Source: Parvibaculaceae bacterium Mf 1.05b.01 (GTDB lineage Bacteria > Pseudomonadota > Alphaproteobacteria > Parvibaculales > Parvibaculaceae). Taken from it: DNA of 64,000 bases. The notes beneath the pieces are model-generated. The model had not been told where the DNA came from, ran no database searches, and was given only the letters and a program-made list of their open reading frames with translations. The stretch covers positions 2,278,914 to 2,342,913 of the forward strand of contig BAOK01000001.1 of NCBI GenBank assembly GCA_000509225.1, written 5' to 3'. The position numbers were made by a program, and so were the translations under genes. Below, one piece after another: positions 16,723 through 25,563 of the stretch (position 1 is the stretch's first letter; each line of letters begins with the position of its first letter).

Positions 16723-17073
16723 ATGCTAACCGACCTCAGCCCCGACGAAACCCACGCCCTGCTTAAAGAGCATCACGCGTTGTTGATCGATGTGCGGGAA
16801 CCCCGAGAATTTGCGGTTGAACGTATTCATGGCGCGCTCAACATGCCGCTCTCTACGTTTGATCCCGCATTTCTGCCGCTGGATGATCCGTCAAAAGTGG
16901 TTTTTCAATGCGGGTCGGGCAAGCGTTCCGCCATGGCTGCCGATAAAGCGGCAGCTCTTTTGGGAGGCGAAACAAAACATCTGGCCGGTGGCATTGCCGC
17001 CTGGAAACAGGCAGGCCTTTCCGTCATCAATCTGGACCCGGCAACGGGTGCTGTGATTGACCCGGGCGCCTGA
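16723..17073 (+). CDS. Rhodanese-domain sulfurtransferase
   Basis: A 116-residue single rhodanese domain. LLIDVREPREFAVERIHGALNMPLS is the N-terminal half (quoted in part: DVREPREFAVERIHGA) and the active-site loop is VVFQCGSGKRS, with Cys near residue 65 to carry the persulfide. KHLAGGIAAWKQAGL is the conserved end. The protein is cytosolic. It is divergent from the SqrR/BigR-like gene with 68 bp between, so the repressor probably controls both. The substrate is likely thiosulfate, GSSH or a protein persulfide. Confidence 0.92.
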   Translation: MLTDLSPDETHALLKEHHALLIDVREPREFAVERIHGALNMPLSTFDPAFLPLDDPSKVVFQCGSGKRSAMAADKAAALLGGETKHLAGGIAAWKQAGLSVINLDPATGAVIDPGA

Positions 17074-17081
17074 TCTACGGC

Positions 17082-17924
17082 TTAAACCGGTTTGTCCCCA
17101 TTGATTGTGATGCGGTGCATGCGGCGGTATTGCGGCCAATAGTCCGCCACCGCGTAATGCTGCGTTGCCCGATTGTCCCAAACCGCGACGGCCCCTTTGG
17201 TCCACGAAAAGCGAACCTGCACCTCCGGCAGTTTTACGATGTCATAGAGGTCTTGAAGCAGCGCCTCACTTTCAGCAGGCGCCATGCCTTCAATATGCTG
17301 CGTGAACGTGGAATTGACGAACAGTGCCTTGCGACCGGTGACCGGATGCGTGCGGATGATGGGATGAGATTGCGGTGGGTATTTTTTCAGGATCTCTGAA
17401 AGCGCTGCCTTGTCTTTGGCATTGTCATAATTTTGAGACGCGTCAAACACTTCAATGGAATGTACGGCCCGCATGCCTTCGAGTTTTTCTTTTAGGTCAT
17501 CGGGAAGCCGGTCATAAGCGGCATACATGTTCGCCCAAAGCGTATCCCCGCCACTCGGAGGAATGTCCGCGCCGTAAAGAACAGATCCCATAGGTGGCTT
17601 ATCCCGCCAGGTGACGTCCGTGTGCCAATAATTGGTTTCTGGTGGCCGTTGCTCGTCGTTCTCAAGAACCGAAATCTGAGGATGGCTTTCGATCTTCGGG
17701 AAGAAAGGATGGGGAGGCTCCAACTCACCAAACTGCGACCCAAATGCCATGTGGGCGTCTGGGCTCAGATCCTGATCGCGGAAGAAAATGACCAAATGTT
17801 GAAGCAGCGCCGCTTCAATTTCCTTGAAGGTCGCCTCCCCCAAAGGCTTGGACAGGTCCACACCGTGAATTTCCGCTCCAATCACTGGGTTGAGCGGTGT
17901 TACGTGAATCAGGTCGTATTTCAT
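17082..17924 (-). CDS. TauD/TfdA-family 2-oxoglutarate-dependent dioxygenase
   Basis: A 280-residue non-heme iron(II) dioxygenase. The iron ligands are the His and Asp of NYWHTDVTW near residue 100 and a distal His in RATQHYAVADYW near 258. The Arg of RRMHRITINGD near 273 binds 2-oxoglutarate. The N-terminus LNPVIGAEIHGVDLSKPL is the family signature. TauD itself releases sulfite from taurine, but relatives act on other sulfonates, sulfates or herbicides, so the substrate is open. Start 17924 (MKYDLIHVTPL) follows the family. It is divergent from a LysR gene, the likely regulator. Confidence 0.9.
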   Translation of the reverse strand: MKYDLIHVTPLNPVIGAEIHGVDLSKPLGEATFKEIEAALLQHLVIFFRDQDLSPDAHMAFGSQFGELEPPHPFFPKIESHPQISVLENDEQRPPETNYWHTDVTWRDKPPMGSVLYGADIPPSGGDTLWANMYAAYDRLPDDLKEKLEGMRAVHSIEVFDASQNYDNAKDKAALSEILKKYPPQSHPIIRTHPVTGRKALFVNSTFTQHIEGMAPAESEALLQDLYDIVKLPEVQVRFSWTKGAVAVWDNRATQHYAVADYWPQYRRMHRITINGDKPV

Positions 17925-17960
17925 CAGTTTCCTCCCACTGAATTTGCAGAGGGTAAGCAC

Positions 17961-18019
17961 CACCAATCATATTTCCTAATTTAAATTGGTGATAATGTAT
18001 TATTCATCAAACGAATAAT
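17961..18019. promoter_or_regulatory. Divergent LysR/TauD control region with two inverted repeats
   Basis: ATTATTC (17999-18005) and GAATAAT (18013-18019) are perfect inverse complements with a 7-base centre, the dyad form of a LysR-type box. A wider pair, CACCAAT (17961-17967) and ATTGGTG (17985-17991), lies beside it towards tauD. They are good candidates for the recall and activation sites of the LysR protein. Confidence 0.6.
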
Positions 18020-18032
18020 TAGGATTTTTCTC

Positions 18033-18941
18033 ATGAATCTGCGATCCGTTGATTTGAACCTGCTCACGATTTTCGATGCGATCATGGCGGAAAAGCACAT
18101 GACCCGCGCGGCCGCGCGGGTTGGGATGACACAACCTGCCATGTCGAATGCGCTTGCGCGGCTTCGGGACCTGACCGGAGACGCTCTGTTTGTCCGGACC
18201 GGTCGCGGCATGATGCCCACACCGCGGGCGACGGCCCTGGCCGTGCCCATTCGCCGTGCCCTTGACCTGGTCCAATCAGGCCTCACGGAAAAAGCCGCCT
18301 TCGACCCCGCAAGCAGTGATCGTTCATTTACACTCGCGATAGGTGACTATTGCGAAGTTCTGTTTCTGCCGCAGGTTCTGGCCGCCTTGCAGGAAGAAGC
18401 TCCCGGGGTCAGCCTGTCGCTTCAATCTCCGGCAGGTGCGACCCTGCAGAAAGAGCTGAAAGACAACAGCGTCGATCTTGTATGGGATGCGGCTCCGTTG
18501 GATGGACCCGGCTTCAGATCAGACACACTGTTTGACGACAGGATTGTTTGGATCATGAGCGCATCCCACCCATTGGCGGACAAGAAACGCCCGACGCTTG
18601 ACGATTATGCATCCGCAAGCCATGTCCGGCTTGATCCTGGCCACACCTATGTTCACAATTATGACCGGTTTGTGCGCAACCTTGGCATCCACCGACACTT
18701 CGCTGTTGAGCTCACGCGCATTATTCCCATGGCCTTCACCGTTGCAGAAACCCAGCACGTGGCAACGGTCCCTAACCGGATGGCCGAACGATTTGCGCAG
18801 TTCCTGCCACTTGCAATTAAGAAGGTGCCTCTAGAACTTCCCAGCTCGCCTTTCTATCAAAGCTGGCACAGCTCACGAGACGACGACCCTGGACATTCCT
18901 GGTTGCGCGAACGCCTTGTTGAGCTTGCAAAAGATTTTTAG
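18033..18941 (+). CDS. LysR-family transcriptional regulator
   Basis: A 302-residue regulator. The N-terminal HTH is NLLTIFDAIMAEKHMTRAAARVGMTQPAMSNALARLR (about 8-45; key part MTRAAARVGMTQPAMSNALA). The co-inducer domain, from about 90 to 300, has the usual two alpha/beta lobes, with GDYCEVLFLPQVL at the first lobe. The form with LRSVDLNLL at the start is the NodD/LinR-like branch. It is divergent from the TauD-type dioxygenase gene and probably activates it when its substrate is present. No oddities. Confidence 0.93.
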   Translation: MNLRSVDLNLLTIFDAIMAEKHMTRAAARVGMTQPAMSNALARLRDLTGDALFVRTGRGMMPTPRATALAVPIRRALDLVQSGLTEKAAFDPASSDRSFTLAIGDYCEVLFLPQVLAALQEEAPGVSLSLQSPAGATLQKELKDNSVDLVWDAAPLDGPGFRSDTLFDDRIVWIMSASHPLADKKRPTLDDYASASHVRLDPGHTYVHNYDRFVRNLGIHRHFAVELTRIIPMAFTVAETQHVATVPNRMAERFAQFLPLAIKKVPLELPSSPFYQSWHSSRDDDPGHSWLRERLVELAKDF

Positions 18942-18949
18942 GTGTCGGG

Positions 18950-19834
18950 CTAAAGAGGAGAGGATCGCATCAGGGGTGGCGGCGTATCCCCCTCGCCATA
19001 GAAGGCGCCGATGTGCGCCCAAGCGTCTGCCGCGCTTTCCACAAAGGTGAAAATACCTAAGTCTTCTTCCGCGATCATGCCTTCTTCGGCCATGGCCTCA
19101 AAGTTGACGATCCGCCGCCAGTAAGTCTCGCCAAATAATAGAACCGGCATGGGCTCAATTTTGCCAGTCTGGATAAGGGTGAGTGTCTCGAACAATTCAT
19201 CCAAAGTCCCAAATCCGCCCGGAAAAATGACCAGCGCCTTGGCACGCATCAGGAAGTGCATTTTCCGAAGCGCAAAATAGTGAAACTGGAAGCAAAGCTC
19301 CGGCGAGATATAAGGGTTGGGAAATTGTTCGTGGGGCAACGCAATATTGAAGCCCACTGACATGGCACCGGCATCCGCCGCGCCACGGTTTGCGGCTTCC
19401 ATAATTCCAGGCCCGCCCCCTGTTGCGATGACATAGTCAAGATGCGTGTTTGACTGCGCTTCCTTCGAGACGATCTCTGAAAATTTCCGGGCTTCGGCAT
19501 AGTACCGGCAGTGGTCGCGTTTTCGTTCCGCCCGCTTAAGGTCTTTCTTGCATTCAGCGTCGTTTGGCGCCGCGTCCAATCGCTGGCGCGCCGCCTGGCA
19601 CTCACGCTCCACCGTCTCCGGGTCAGGCACACGGGCAGATCCGAAAACGACAATGGTCGAGCGCACCTGAAGTTCTTCGAGAATGAGATCTGGCTTCAGC
19701 AATTCAAGCTGCAACCGCACGGGGCGTAATTCGTCGCGTTTCAAAAGATCATCGTCTTCAAAACCCAGTCTGAAGGAGGGTGACCGGGTCTGTGACGTGA
19801 GCGGGACAGATGATGGATTATGTTTTTTGTTCAT
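18950..19834 (-). CDS. LOG family protein (lysine-decarboxylase-like Rossmann fold)
   Basis: A 294-residue cytosolic protein. The LOG signature is present as ATGGGPGIMEAANRGA near residue 137 and the nucleotide-binding PGGFGTLDELFE near 212. LOG enzymes are phosphoribohydrolases that release bases from nucleoside 5'-monophosphates (cytokinin activation in plants); many bacterial members probably cleave AMP-like nucleotides. The first 60 residues and a charged helical insert at about 75-115 make it longer than the 190-residue core, as in the TIGR00730 group. It is convergent with lysR. Confidence 0.88.
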   Translation of the reverse strand: MNKKHNPSSVPLTSQTRSPSFRLGFEDDDLLKRDELRPVRLQLELLKPDLILEELQVRSTIVVFGSARVPDPETVERECQAARQRLDAAPNDAECKKDLKRAERKRDHCRYYAEARKFSEIVSKEAQSNTHLDYVIATGGGPGIMEAANRGAADAGAMSVGFNIALPHEQFPNPYISPELCFQFHYFALRKMHFLMRAKALVIFPGGFGTLDELFETLTLIQTGKIEPMPVLLFGETYWRRIVNFEAMAEEGMIAEEDLGIFTFVESAADAWAHIGAFYGEGDTPPPLMRSSPL

Positions 19835-19849
19835 GCGACAGGCTCCCCT

Positions 19850-20650
19850 TCACTCCCCACAAACTGGGTCGCCTGCCTCAGCATCATAGAGCTGCCGCAG
19901 ATGTGCGACGGGCTCTGGCAATGCGGGGTCCGGCGTGAACCCCAGCGGGATTTGCCAGGTCATTTCCAGTCCGGAAAAATGCCGTGGCGCCTCCAGCATG
20001 ACGGACGGCGCATCTGCATCATCTTCTGGCTTTGCGACAAACAGAAAGGCAGCGTAGGAGGATGCATCTATCGGACAGCGATTGTCACCACCTGCGTCCC
20101 GTCCAGCCTCAAGCGCTCGCAGCAATCTTGCCGCCAATGGTCGGCGGCAGCTTCCCACAGTGTCTAACTGCCACGCGGTCGCAACAGCATCAACGACGCC
20201 TGGTCGAAGCGTGTTCCCTTGCACCGAATAGTCGTCTCCATGAACGCCCCCCCAATCGTCAGGCACAGAATAGCCGGTAACGGTGCCGGCCTTCGGTGAA
20301 GGATTGAGCGTCACAAGACCATATTGCAACCACTGCAATCCAATTCTGATCGGGCTTGCATAGAGGTCTTCTTCCGCAAGCTTCTGGACAATGATATCCG
20401 CCCGGTCTCCGTCAGCAATCATCTCCATGGCAACGTCCTTGCCCAGAAAACTCGTCGCCGCTTGCGACGCGACGGCTCCCTTTCCAGGCACCAGCCCGGC
20501 GATCAGCCTCACGCCTGTCGAGCAACTCGCGCCCGCAATGCCAACCTCGCCCGTCAGCGGATCAACAGCAACGATGGACCAGGTCGCCAAAGCTGGTGAG
20601 GAGACCGTCAAGGCGCAGACGATGAGAAGGAACGCTCGAAGACTCTTCAT
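19850..20650 (-). CDS. DUF1028 family exported protein
   Basis: A 266-residue protein with a Sec signal peptide (MKSLRAFLLIVCALTVSSPALA, cut near 22) followed by the DUF1028 start ATWSIVAVDPLTGEVGIAGAS and the conserved GAVASQAATSF. DUF1028 proteins have an Ntn-hydrolase-like fold with no proven reaction. It is probably periplasmic. Its ATG overlaps the monooxygenase stop by four bases, making it third in the AKR, LLM, DUF1028 operon. Start 20650 is fixed by the signal peptide and the overlap. Confidence 0.85.
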   Translation of the reverse strand: MKSLRAFLLIVCALTVSSPALATWSIVAVDPLTGEVGIAGASCSTGVRLIAGLVPGKGAVASQAATSFLGKDVAMEMIADGDRADIIVQKLAEEDLYASPIRIGLQWLQYGLVTLNPSPKAGTVTGYSVPDDWGGVHGDDYSVQGNTLRPGVVDAVATAWQLDTVGSCRRPLAARLLRALEAGRDAGGDNRCPIDASSYAAFLFVAKPEDDADAPSVMLEAPRHFSGLEMTWQIPLGFTPDPALPEPVAHLRQLYDAEAGDPVCGE

Positions 20651-21717
20651 GCAGCAAACTCTAGCGGTTTGTGATTGAGGTTCGGCAGGACATAGCGGGC
20701 AAAGAGATCGCATTCCGCCGCGTGGGGGTAGCCAGAGAGAATAAAGGCATCGAGCCCCATCGCCTGATAGCGTAGCAGTTTCCTCAACACCTGATCGGGA
20801 TCGCCCACAATGGCTGCGCCACAGCCAGAACGTGCGCGACCAATTCCCGTCCACAGGTTTTCTTCAGCGAAACCATCATTATCAGCGCGGTCGCGCATCT
20901 CTGCCTGGCGGCGCACGCCTTCAGAGGCTGCATCGAGAGATTTTTTCCGAATGGCCTCGCCTTCCGCGTCATCGAGCTTGCTCATCAGCGTGCGGGTATA
21001 ATCGAGCGCCTCTGCTTCGGTCTCGCGAACAATGACATGAACGCGGTAGCCGTAGCGAAGCGTGCGCCCGGCTTCAGCGGCGCGTGTCTTCATATCGTCA
21101 AGGACGGCCGTGACATTCGGCTCTTCATCAGGCCACATAAGGAAGACATCGGCTGCTTTCGCGGCGACGTCTCTTGCTGCCGGGGAAAGACCACCAAAAT
21201 AAAAGGGCGGGCATTTGCCCGACACCGTCCCCATACGCGGTGGGTCCAGCTCAAGCTGATAGTGCTCGCCCTGATGATTGATCGGATTGCCATCCAACAG
21301 TGTTTTCAGAAGCTGCATCACCTCTAGAGTGCGGCCATACCGTTCCGGTGAGGCCAACACCTGGCCCGGCATGTCACTGGAAATGATGTTGATGGTGAGA
21401 CGACCGCCCAGCATCTGATCAAGGGTTGCGATTTGCCGCGCAAGCTGTGGCGGCCACATTTCCCCGCAGCGGATTGCGAGCAGGAGTTTGATCTTGCTCG
21501 TCAGTGCGGCCATCGCGCCCGCAAAGGCAACCGAGTCCATGCCAAGCTGATAGCCGCTTGGCAGAAGGATGTTGTCAAAGCCACCCTTCTCTGCTGCCTG
21601 CGTAATCTCACCGCAATGGGCAAGGGAGCTTTTCAAACGATCCTCCGGTACGCCCAGATATTCATAATCATCATCGCAAAGCGCGGAAAACCAGGAGATT
21701 TCCATTGGCCCTGTCAT
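20647..21717 (-). CDS. LLM-class flavin-dependent monooxygenase (SsuD-like)
   Basis: A 356-residue TIM-barrel flavin monooxygenase. SsuD-like parts are GGFDNILLPSGYQLG near 45, LLLAIRCGEMWPPQLARQIATLDQMLGGRL (about 78-107; key part PQLARQIATLDQM), INIISSD and FYFGGLSPAARDVAAK near 185. SsuD releases sulfite from alkanesulfonates using FMNH2 from a partner reductase. No reductase is adjacent; the operon partners are an aldo/keto reductase and a DUF1028 protein, so the substrate may be another organosulfur compound. It overlaps both neighbours by four bases. Confidence 0.9.
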   Translation of the reverse strand: MTGPMEISWFSALCDDDYEYLGVPEDRLKSSLAHCGEITQAAEKGGFDNILLPSGYQLGMDSVAFAGAMAALTSKIKLLLAIRCGEMWPPQLARQIATLDQMLGGRLTINIISSDMPGQVLASPERYGRTLEVMQLLKTLLDGNPINHQGEHYQLELDPPRMGTVSGKCPPFYFGGLSPAARDVAAKAADVFLMWPDEEPNVTAVLDDMKTRAAEAGRTLRYGYRVHVIVRETEAEALDYTRTLMSKLDDAEGEAIRKKSLDAASEGVRRQAEMRDRADNDGFAEENLWTGIGRARSGCGAAIVGDPDQVLRKLLRYQAMGLDAFILSGYPHAAECDLFARYVLPNLNHKPLEFAA

Positions 21718-22646
21718 GGCAATTGCTCCCCCATGGAGGCCTGCAAAATCGCATACCAGCTTTGCCGGTCAAAGGAGACATTGAAGGTGTCGGTCGCTGC
21801 CGAGATGCGATCAAGGTTTTGCGTCCCGATGATCGGGATGATCCCCGCCGGATGCGCCAGCAGCCAGGCAAGAGCCACAGCCTCGCGGGTGACGCCTGCC
21901 TCACGGGCCTTACTGTCCAGCAGGGCCTGCGTGGCAACGAGACAATCCCCGTCTTCCTCTTTCCGGGCCTCTTTCTCTGACAAAGCGAGACGACCGCCAG
22001 CCAGCGGCGACCAGGCCAGCGGTGTCACACCGTGCTGCATGCACTGATCGAGGGTGCCATCAAAGAACGGGTCGAGCGCCCAGCAAGAAATCTCCGGCTG
22101 ATTGGTCACAATCGGAAAATCCAGATGCGCCTGAAGCGTTTCAACCTGTGCCGGCGTATGGTTGGAGATACCGACATGGACGATCTTGCCCTGATCCCTC
22201 AGCTTCGTAAGAGCCCCGGCTACTTCCTGCGGGTGCGCCAGGATATCCGGGCGATGGATCTGATAGAGGTCGATCTGCTCAATCCCCATACGCGAAAGGG
22301 ACACATCGCAGGCGGAGATGAGATAGTCCGAGCTGGAATCATAAGGGAGGCCCAAAACAATGCCCCCCTTGCTCGCAATCACCATCTTCTCACGCAGCGA
22401 GGGTGTTTCTTTCAGAACGTCGCCAAACAACTTCTCAGCATCGCCAAAGGCGCCCTCCCCATCGACACCATATATATCGGCCGTGTCGAACAGGGTCATA
22501 CCGGCGCCGAGGGCGGCATCAATCTTCGCGTGCGCCTCTTTCGTGCTGGTCCCGGCAAAGCGCCACATGCCATAAGCAATGGGGAAAACGGACAGGCCGC
22601 TCTTGCCGAGCGGACGGAATTCTGGGGTAATGGATAAGTCAGTCAT
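21714..22646 (-). CDS. Aldo/keto reductase
   Basis: A 310-residue NADPH-dependent reductase with the (alpha/beta)8 fold. The catalytic tetrad begins with the Asp and Tyr of TLFDTADIYG near 52-57, then the Lys of MVIASKGG near 85 and the His of DLYQIHRPD near 126. The C-terminal GIIPIIGTQNLDRI binds the cofactor. It starts the operon with the flavin monooxygenase and DUF1028 genes (four-base overlaps). The ATG at 22646 (MTDLSITPEFRPLG) is chosen because the 60 residues upstream in frame are not family-like. Substrate unknown. Confidence 0.92.
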   Translation of the reverse strand: MTDLSITPEFRPLGKSGLSVFPIAYGMWRFAGTSTKEAHAKIDAALGAGMTLFDTADIYGVDGEGAFGDAEKLFGDVLKETPSLREKMVIASKGGIVLGLPYDSSSDYLISACDVSLSRMGIEQIDLYQIHRPDILAHPQEVAGALTKLRDQGKIVHVGISNHTPAQVETLQAHLDFPIVTNQPEISCWALDPFFDGTLDQCMQHGVTPLAWSPLAGGRLALSEKEARKEEDGDCLVATQALLDSKAREAGVTREAVALAWLLAHPAGIIPIIGTQNLDRISAATDTFNVSFDRQSWYAILQASMGEQLP

Positions 22647-22712
22647 GGGCCTGAGTTTATCTACTCTGACCCGGCTGTCACGGGACGATTTGGTGAGAAG
22701 AGGTCTTTCAAC

Positions 22713-23780
22713 ATGGTGAACCCCCTGCGCTACGGAATTATCGGGACGGGCATGATGGGCATTGAGCACATCATGAACATCGCCATCACGGATGATGCCG
22801 AGGTCACCGCTATCTCTGACCCTCATGAGGGATCACGGGATTGGGCAACATCGACGCTCACTCATGATGTGGACGTCTTCACCGATCACCGGGACCTGTT
22901 GGCGTCAGATAAGGTTGATGCCCTTGTCATTGCCAGCCCCAATTTCACCCATGCACGTGTTCTGGAAGACATCTGGGCAACCGACCTCCACGTTCTCTGT
23001 GAGAAACCGCTCTGCACCACCCTGGAAGATGCCCAGGAGGTCACGAGGCGCGCCGCTTCTCACAAAGGCGTGTTCTGGGTCGGTATGGAGTATCGCTACA
23101 TGCCTCCGGTGACGCGGTTCGTTGAGGAAGTGCATGGCGGCACCCTAGGTACACTCAAAATGTTTGCCATTCGCGAGCACCGCTTTCCCTTTTTGCAGAA
23201 AATCGGGGACTGGAACCGGTTCAGCCGGAACACGGGCGGCACGCTGGTCGAAAAGAGCTGCCACTATTTCGATATGATGCGGCATGTGGTGCAGGCGGAG
23301 CCGGTGCGCGTCTATGCCAGTGGGGCCCAGGATGTGAACCATCTGGAAGAAACCTACAATGGCGAAACACCTGACATTCTCGATAATGCGTTTGTGATTG
23401 TCGATTTCGACAATGGCGTACGGGCGATGCATGATCTGTGCATGTTTGCCGAAGGATCCCGCCACCAGGAAGAGTTGAGCGCGGTCGGCCATGTGGGAAA
23501 AGCTGAATGCCATATTCCTGATGGCAATGTCACCTTGGCGCCGAGAAATCCAAAAAACGTTCAGACCATTCATGTGCCGGTTGACGAGGCGGTCTTACAA
23601 GCTGGCTACCATCACGGTGCCAGCTATTTCCAGCATCTCGACTTCCAGAAAGCGATCACTGAAGGTACAGCACCCAAAGTCTCTGCAGAGGACGGATTGA
23701 AAGCGGTCGCCATGGGGCTCGCAGCACACCGGTCCATCGACGAAGGCCGCCCCGTTCTTATGAGTGAGTTCGGCCTCTAA
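22713..23780 (+). CDS. Gfo/Idh/MocA family oxidoreductase
   Basis: A 355-residue NAD(P)-dependent dehydrogenase, usually of sugars, inositols or related polyols. The Rossmann start GIIGTGMMGIEH is at about 9-20 and the EKP motif, as LCEKPLCT, is near residue 98. The C-terminal half is the alpha/beta substrate domain, with KSCHYFDMMRH supplying the catalytic-region His. It is divergent from the aldo/keto reductase operon by 66 bp and followed by a glycosyltransferase, suggesting a sugar-related step, but the link is not proven. Confidence 0.92.
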   Translation: MVNPLRYGIIGTGMMGIEHIMNIAITDDAEVTAISDPHEGSRDWATSTLTHDVDVFTDHRDLLASDKVDALVIASPNFTHARVLEDIWATDLHVLCEKPLCTTLEDAQEVTRRAASHKGVFWVGMEYRYMPPVTRFVEEVHGGTLGTLKMFAIREHRFPFLQKIGDWNRFSRNTGGTLVEKSCHYFDMMRHVVQAEPVRVYASGAQDVNHLEETYNGETPDILDNAFVIVDFDNGVRAMHDLCMFAEGSRHQEELSAVGHVGKAECHIPDGNVTLAPRNPKNVQTIHVPVDEAVLQAGYHHGASYFQHLDFQKAITEGTAPKVSAEDGLKAVAMGLAAHRSIDEGRPVLMSEFGL

Positions 23781-23844
23781 GCAACAACCCTCTGTTAATG
23801 GCAGACTCCAACGCGCCACGAGACTGGCAAGCTGGGAGGCTGAT

Positions 23845-25095
23845 ATGCGGATTGCTATCCTGACCCTTGGAACAAGGGGTGACATGCAACCCTATGTCGC
23901 GTTGGCCCTGGGGCTGCGCGCTGCCGGACATGATGTGGTGATCAGCGGCCCTGAAAACTTCGCCGAGTGGGTTCAGGGCTTTGGCTTTGACTATGTCTCT
24001 GGCGGGTTGGATCTTCAGGCACTATTGCAATCGCCGGAGGGTCGTGACCTCATCTCAGGTAGTGTTTTCGCCATCATTCGAAATTTCCGCGACATCAGTC
24101 AGAAAATTACAGCTGAGATTATTGAGGGCAGCACTCAAGCCACCAAAGGCGCGGACCTCATTCTCTATCATCCCAAAGTTCCCGTCGCGACGGACCTGGG
24201 CGAATCACTGAATATTCCAGTTATCCAGACCGCACTACAGCCCGTCGTCGTGCCGACCGGCGACTTTGCTATTGCCGGCCTTGGCAATGGTCTTCTCGGA
24301 AGGCGCCTCAATAAATGGACTTATAGTGCGGTCCGCGCACAGCGCGCCATGTTCTCCAAACAGCTAAATGGCTGGCGGACTGGCACTCTTGGACTGCCAC
24401 CGCTGCCCCGCTTTGCTCGAGGCGGGGAGATCAAGGGTAAAACGCTCCCTGTCCTCCATGCTTTTTCAGAACATGTGGTGCCGCGCCCGACGGACTGGCC
24501 AGAAACAGCTTATGTCACCGGCTATTGGTTTCTTGATGACACGTCGGGCTGGACACCGCCAGACGACCTGCAAGCTTTCCTGAATGCGGGCCCACCGCCG
24601 GTCTATGTGGGCTTTGGCAGCATGACGGACAAAGACCCGGAGGCCAAAGCGCGATTGGTCATTGAGGCGCTAAACAAAGCCGAGTGTCGCGGTGTGATTG
24701 CGACCGGCTGGGGTGGGCTTACAGCCGATGACTTGCCCGACACCGTCTTTGCCATCGATGGCGCTCCTCACGACAAGCTCTTTCCCCTCATGAGCGCGAT
24801 TGTGCATCACGGTGGCGCTGGCACGGCCGCCGCTGCCTTTCGAGCGGGGCGTCCACAATTGGTCGCGCCCTATTTTGGGGACCAGCCTTTTTGGGGACAT
24901 CGCGTAGCTGATTTGGGCGCGGGGCTTCCACCTCTCCCACAAAAGAAAATGACGGCAGACAAGCTCGCCCATGCCCTGCGCGGCATCGTGAAAGACAAAT
25001 CCTTTGCCTCCCATGCGGAGACACTCGCTCATGAACTCGCGAAAGAAGACGGCGTCTCAACTGCTGTTGGGCTGGTTGAGCGATTGGCCATTTGA
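23845..25095 (+). CDS. GT-B glycosyltransferase, UGT/sterol-glucosyltransferase type
   Basis: A 416-residue protein of the GT1/GT28-like class. The N-terminus MRIAILTLGTRGDMQPYVALA is the acceptor-domain signature (quoted 21 long in parts: LTLGTRGDMQPYVALA). The C-terminal donor domain has PPVYVGFGSMTDKDP near 252 and HHGGAGTAAAAFRAGRPQLV near 322. Such enzymes use UDP- or TDP-sugars on sterols, hopanoids, flavonoids or antibiotics. A GGGAGG site precedes the ATG at 23845; the frame extends upstream into the previous gene but lacks family features there. It lies 64 bp after the Gfo/Idh gene. Confidence 0.88.
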   Translation: MRIAILTLGTRGDMQPYVALALGLRAAGHDVVISGPENFAEWVQGFGFDYVSGGLDLQALLQSPEGRDLISGSVFAIIRNFRDISQKITAEIIEGSTQATKGADLILYHPKVPVATDLGESLNIPVIQTALQPVVVPTGDFAIAGLGNGLLGRRLNKWTYSAVRAQRAMFSKQLNGWRTGTLGLPPLPRFARGGEIKGKTLPVLHAFSEHVVPRPTDWPETAYVTGYWFLDDTSGWTPPDDLQAFLNAGPPPVYVGFGSMTDKDPEAKARLVIEALNKAECRGVIATGWGGLTADDLPDTVFAIDGAPHDKLFPLMSAIVHHGGAGTAAAAFRAGRPQLVAPYFGDQPFWGHRVADLGAGLPPLPQKKMTADKLAHALRGIVKDKSFASHAETLAHELAKEDGVSTAVGLVERLAI

Positions 25096-25152
25096 GAGAT
25101 TGGCGAGAGCGACACGCCCGTTTAAGCTCCTCCCCAAAATGGGGGATGGCGA

Positions 25153-25563
25153 ATGGCGGACCAACAAACACTCGAAACATGGCAGCAACGCATAGATGTG
25201 TCGCCTTTTCAGCGCTGGCTCGGCCTTAGGGTCACTGACGTTGATGAGGGGCGCATGTGCATTGCTCTCCCGTGGAAGGAAGAGCTCGTATCCAACCCGA
25301 ACCCGCCCACAGTCCATGGCGGTATTCTGGCGTCTGTCATCGACCTGTTGGGTCTCTATTCGGTGCTGACAACAGGCAGTGTCTCTATCGCCACCGTGGA
25401 CCTTCGCGTTGACTATCACCGTCCCGCCGGGACAGGTGACATGACGGCTGAGGCGACCATCATCAAATTGGGATCCAAAGTCTCTACCGCGGAGACGAAA
25501 GTTTTTGATGGCAATGGTAAGCTGCTTGCGTCCGGGCGCGGTGTCTATCTGATGGCTGGTTGA
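25153..25563 (+). CDS. PaaI-type hotdog thioesterase
   Basis: A 136-residue hotdog-fold protein. The catalytic region is PPTVHGGILASVIDLLG near residues 51-66, with the HGG motif and the following Asp usual in the PaaI/ACOT13 group. VDLRVDYHRPAG near 90 is the second conserved strand. Members hydrolyse acyl-CoAs such as aryl- or medium-chain thioesters. It is cytosolic and follows the glycosyltransferase gene by 57 bp in the same direction. Confidence 0.9.
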   Translation: MADQQTLETWQQRIDVSPFQRWLGLRVTDVDEGRMCIALPWKEELVSNPNPPTVHGGILASVIDLLGLYSVLTTGSVSIATVDLRVDYHRPAGTGDMTAEATIIKLGSKVSTAETKVFDGNGKLLASGRGVYLMAG

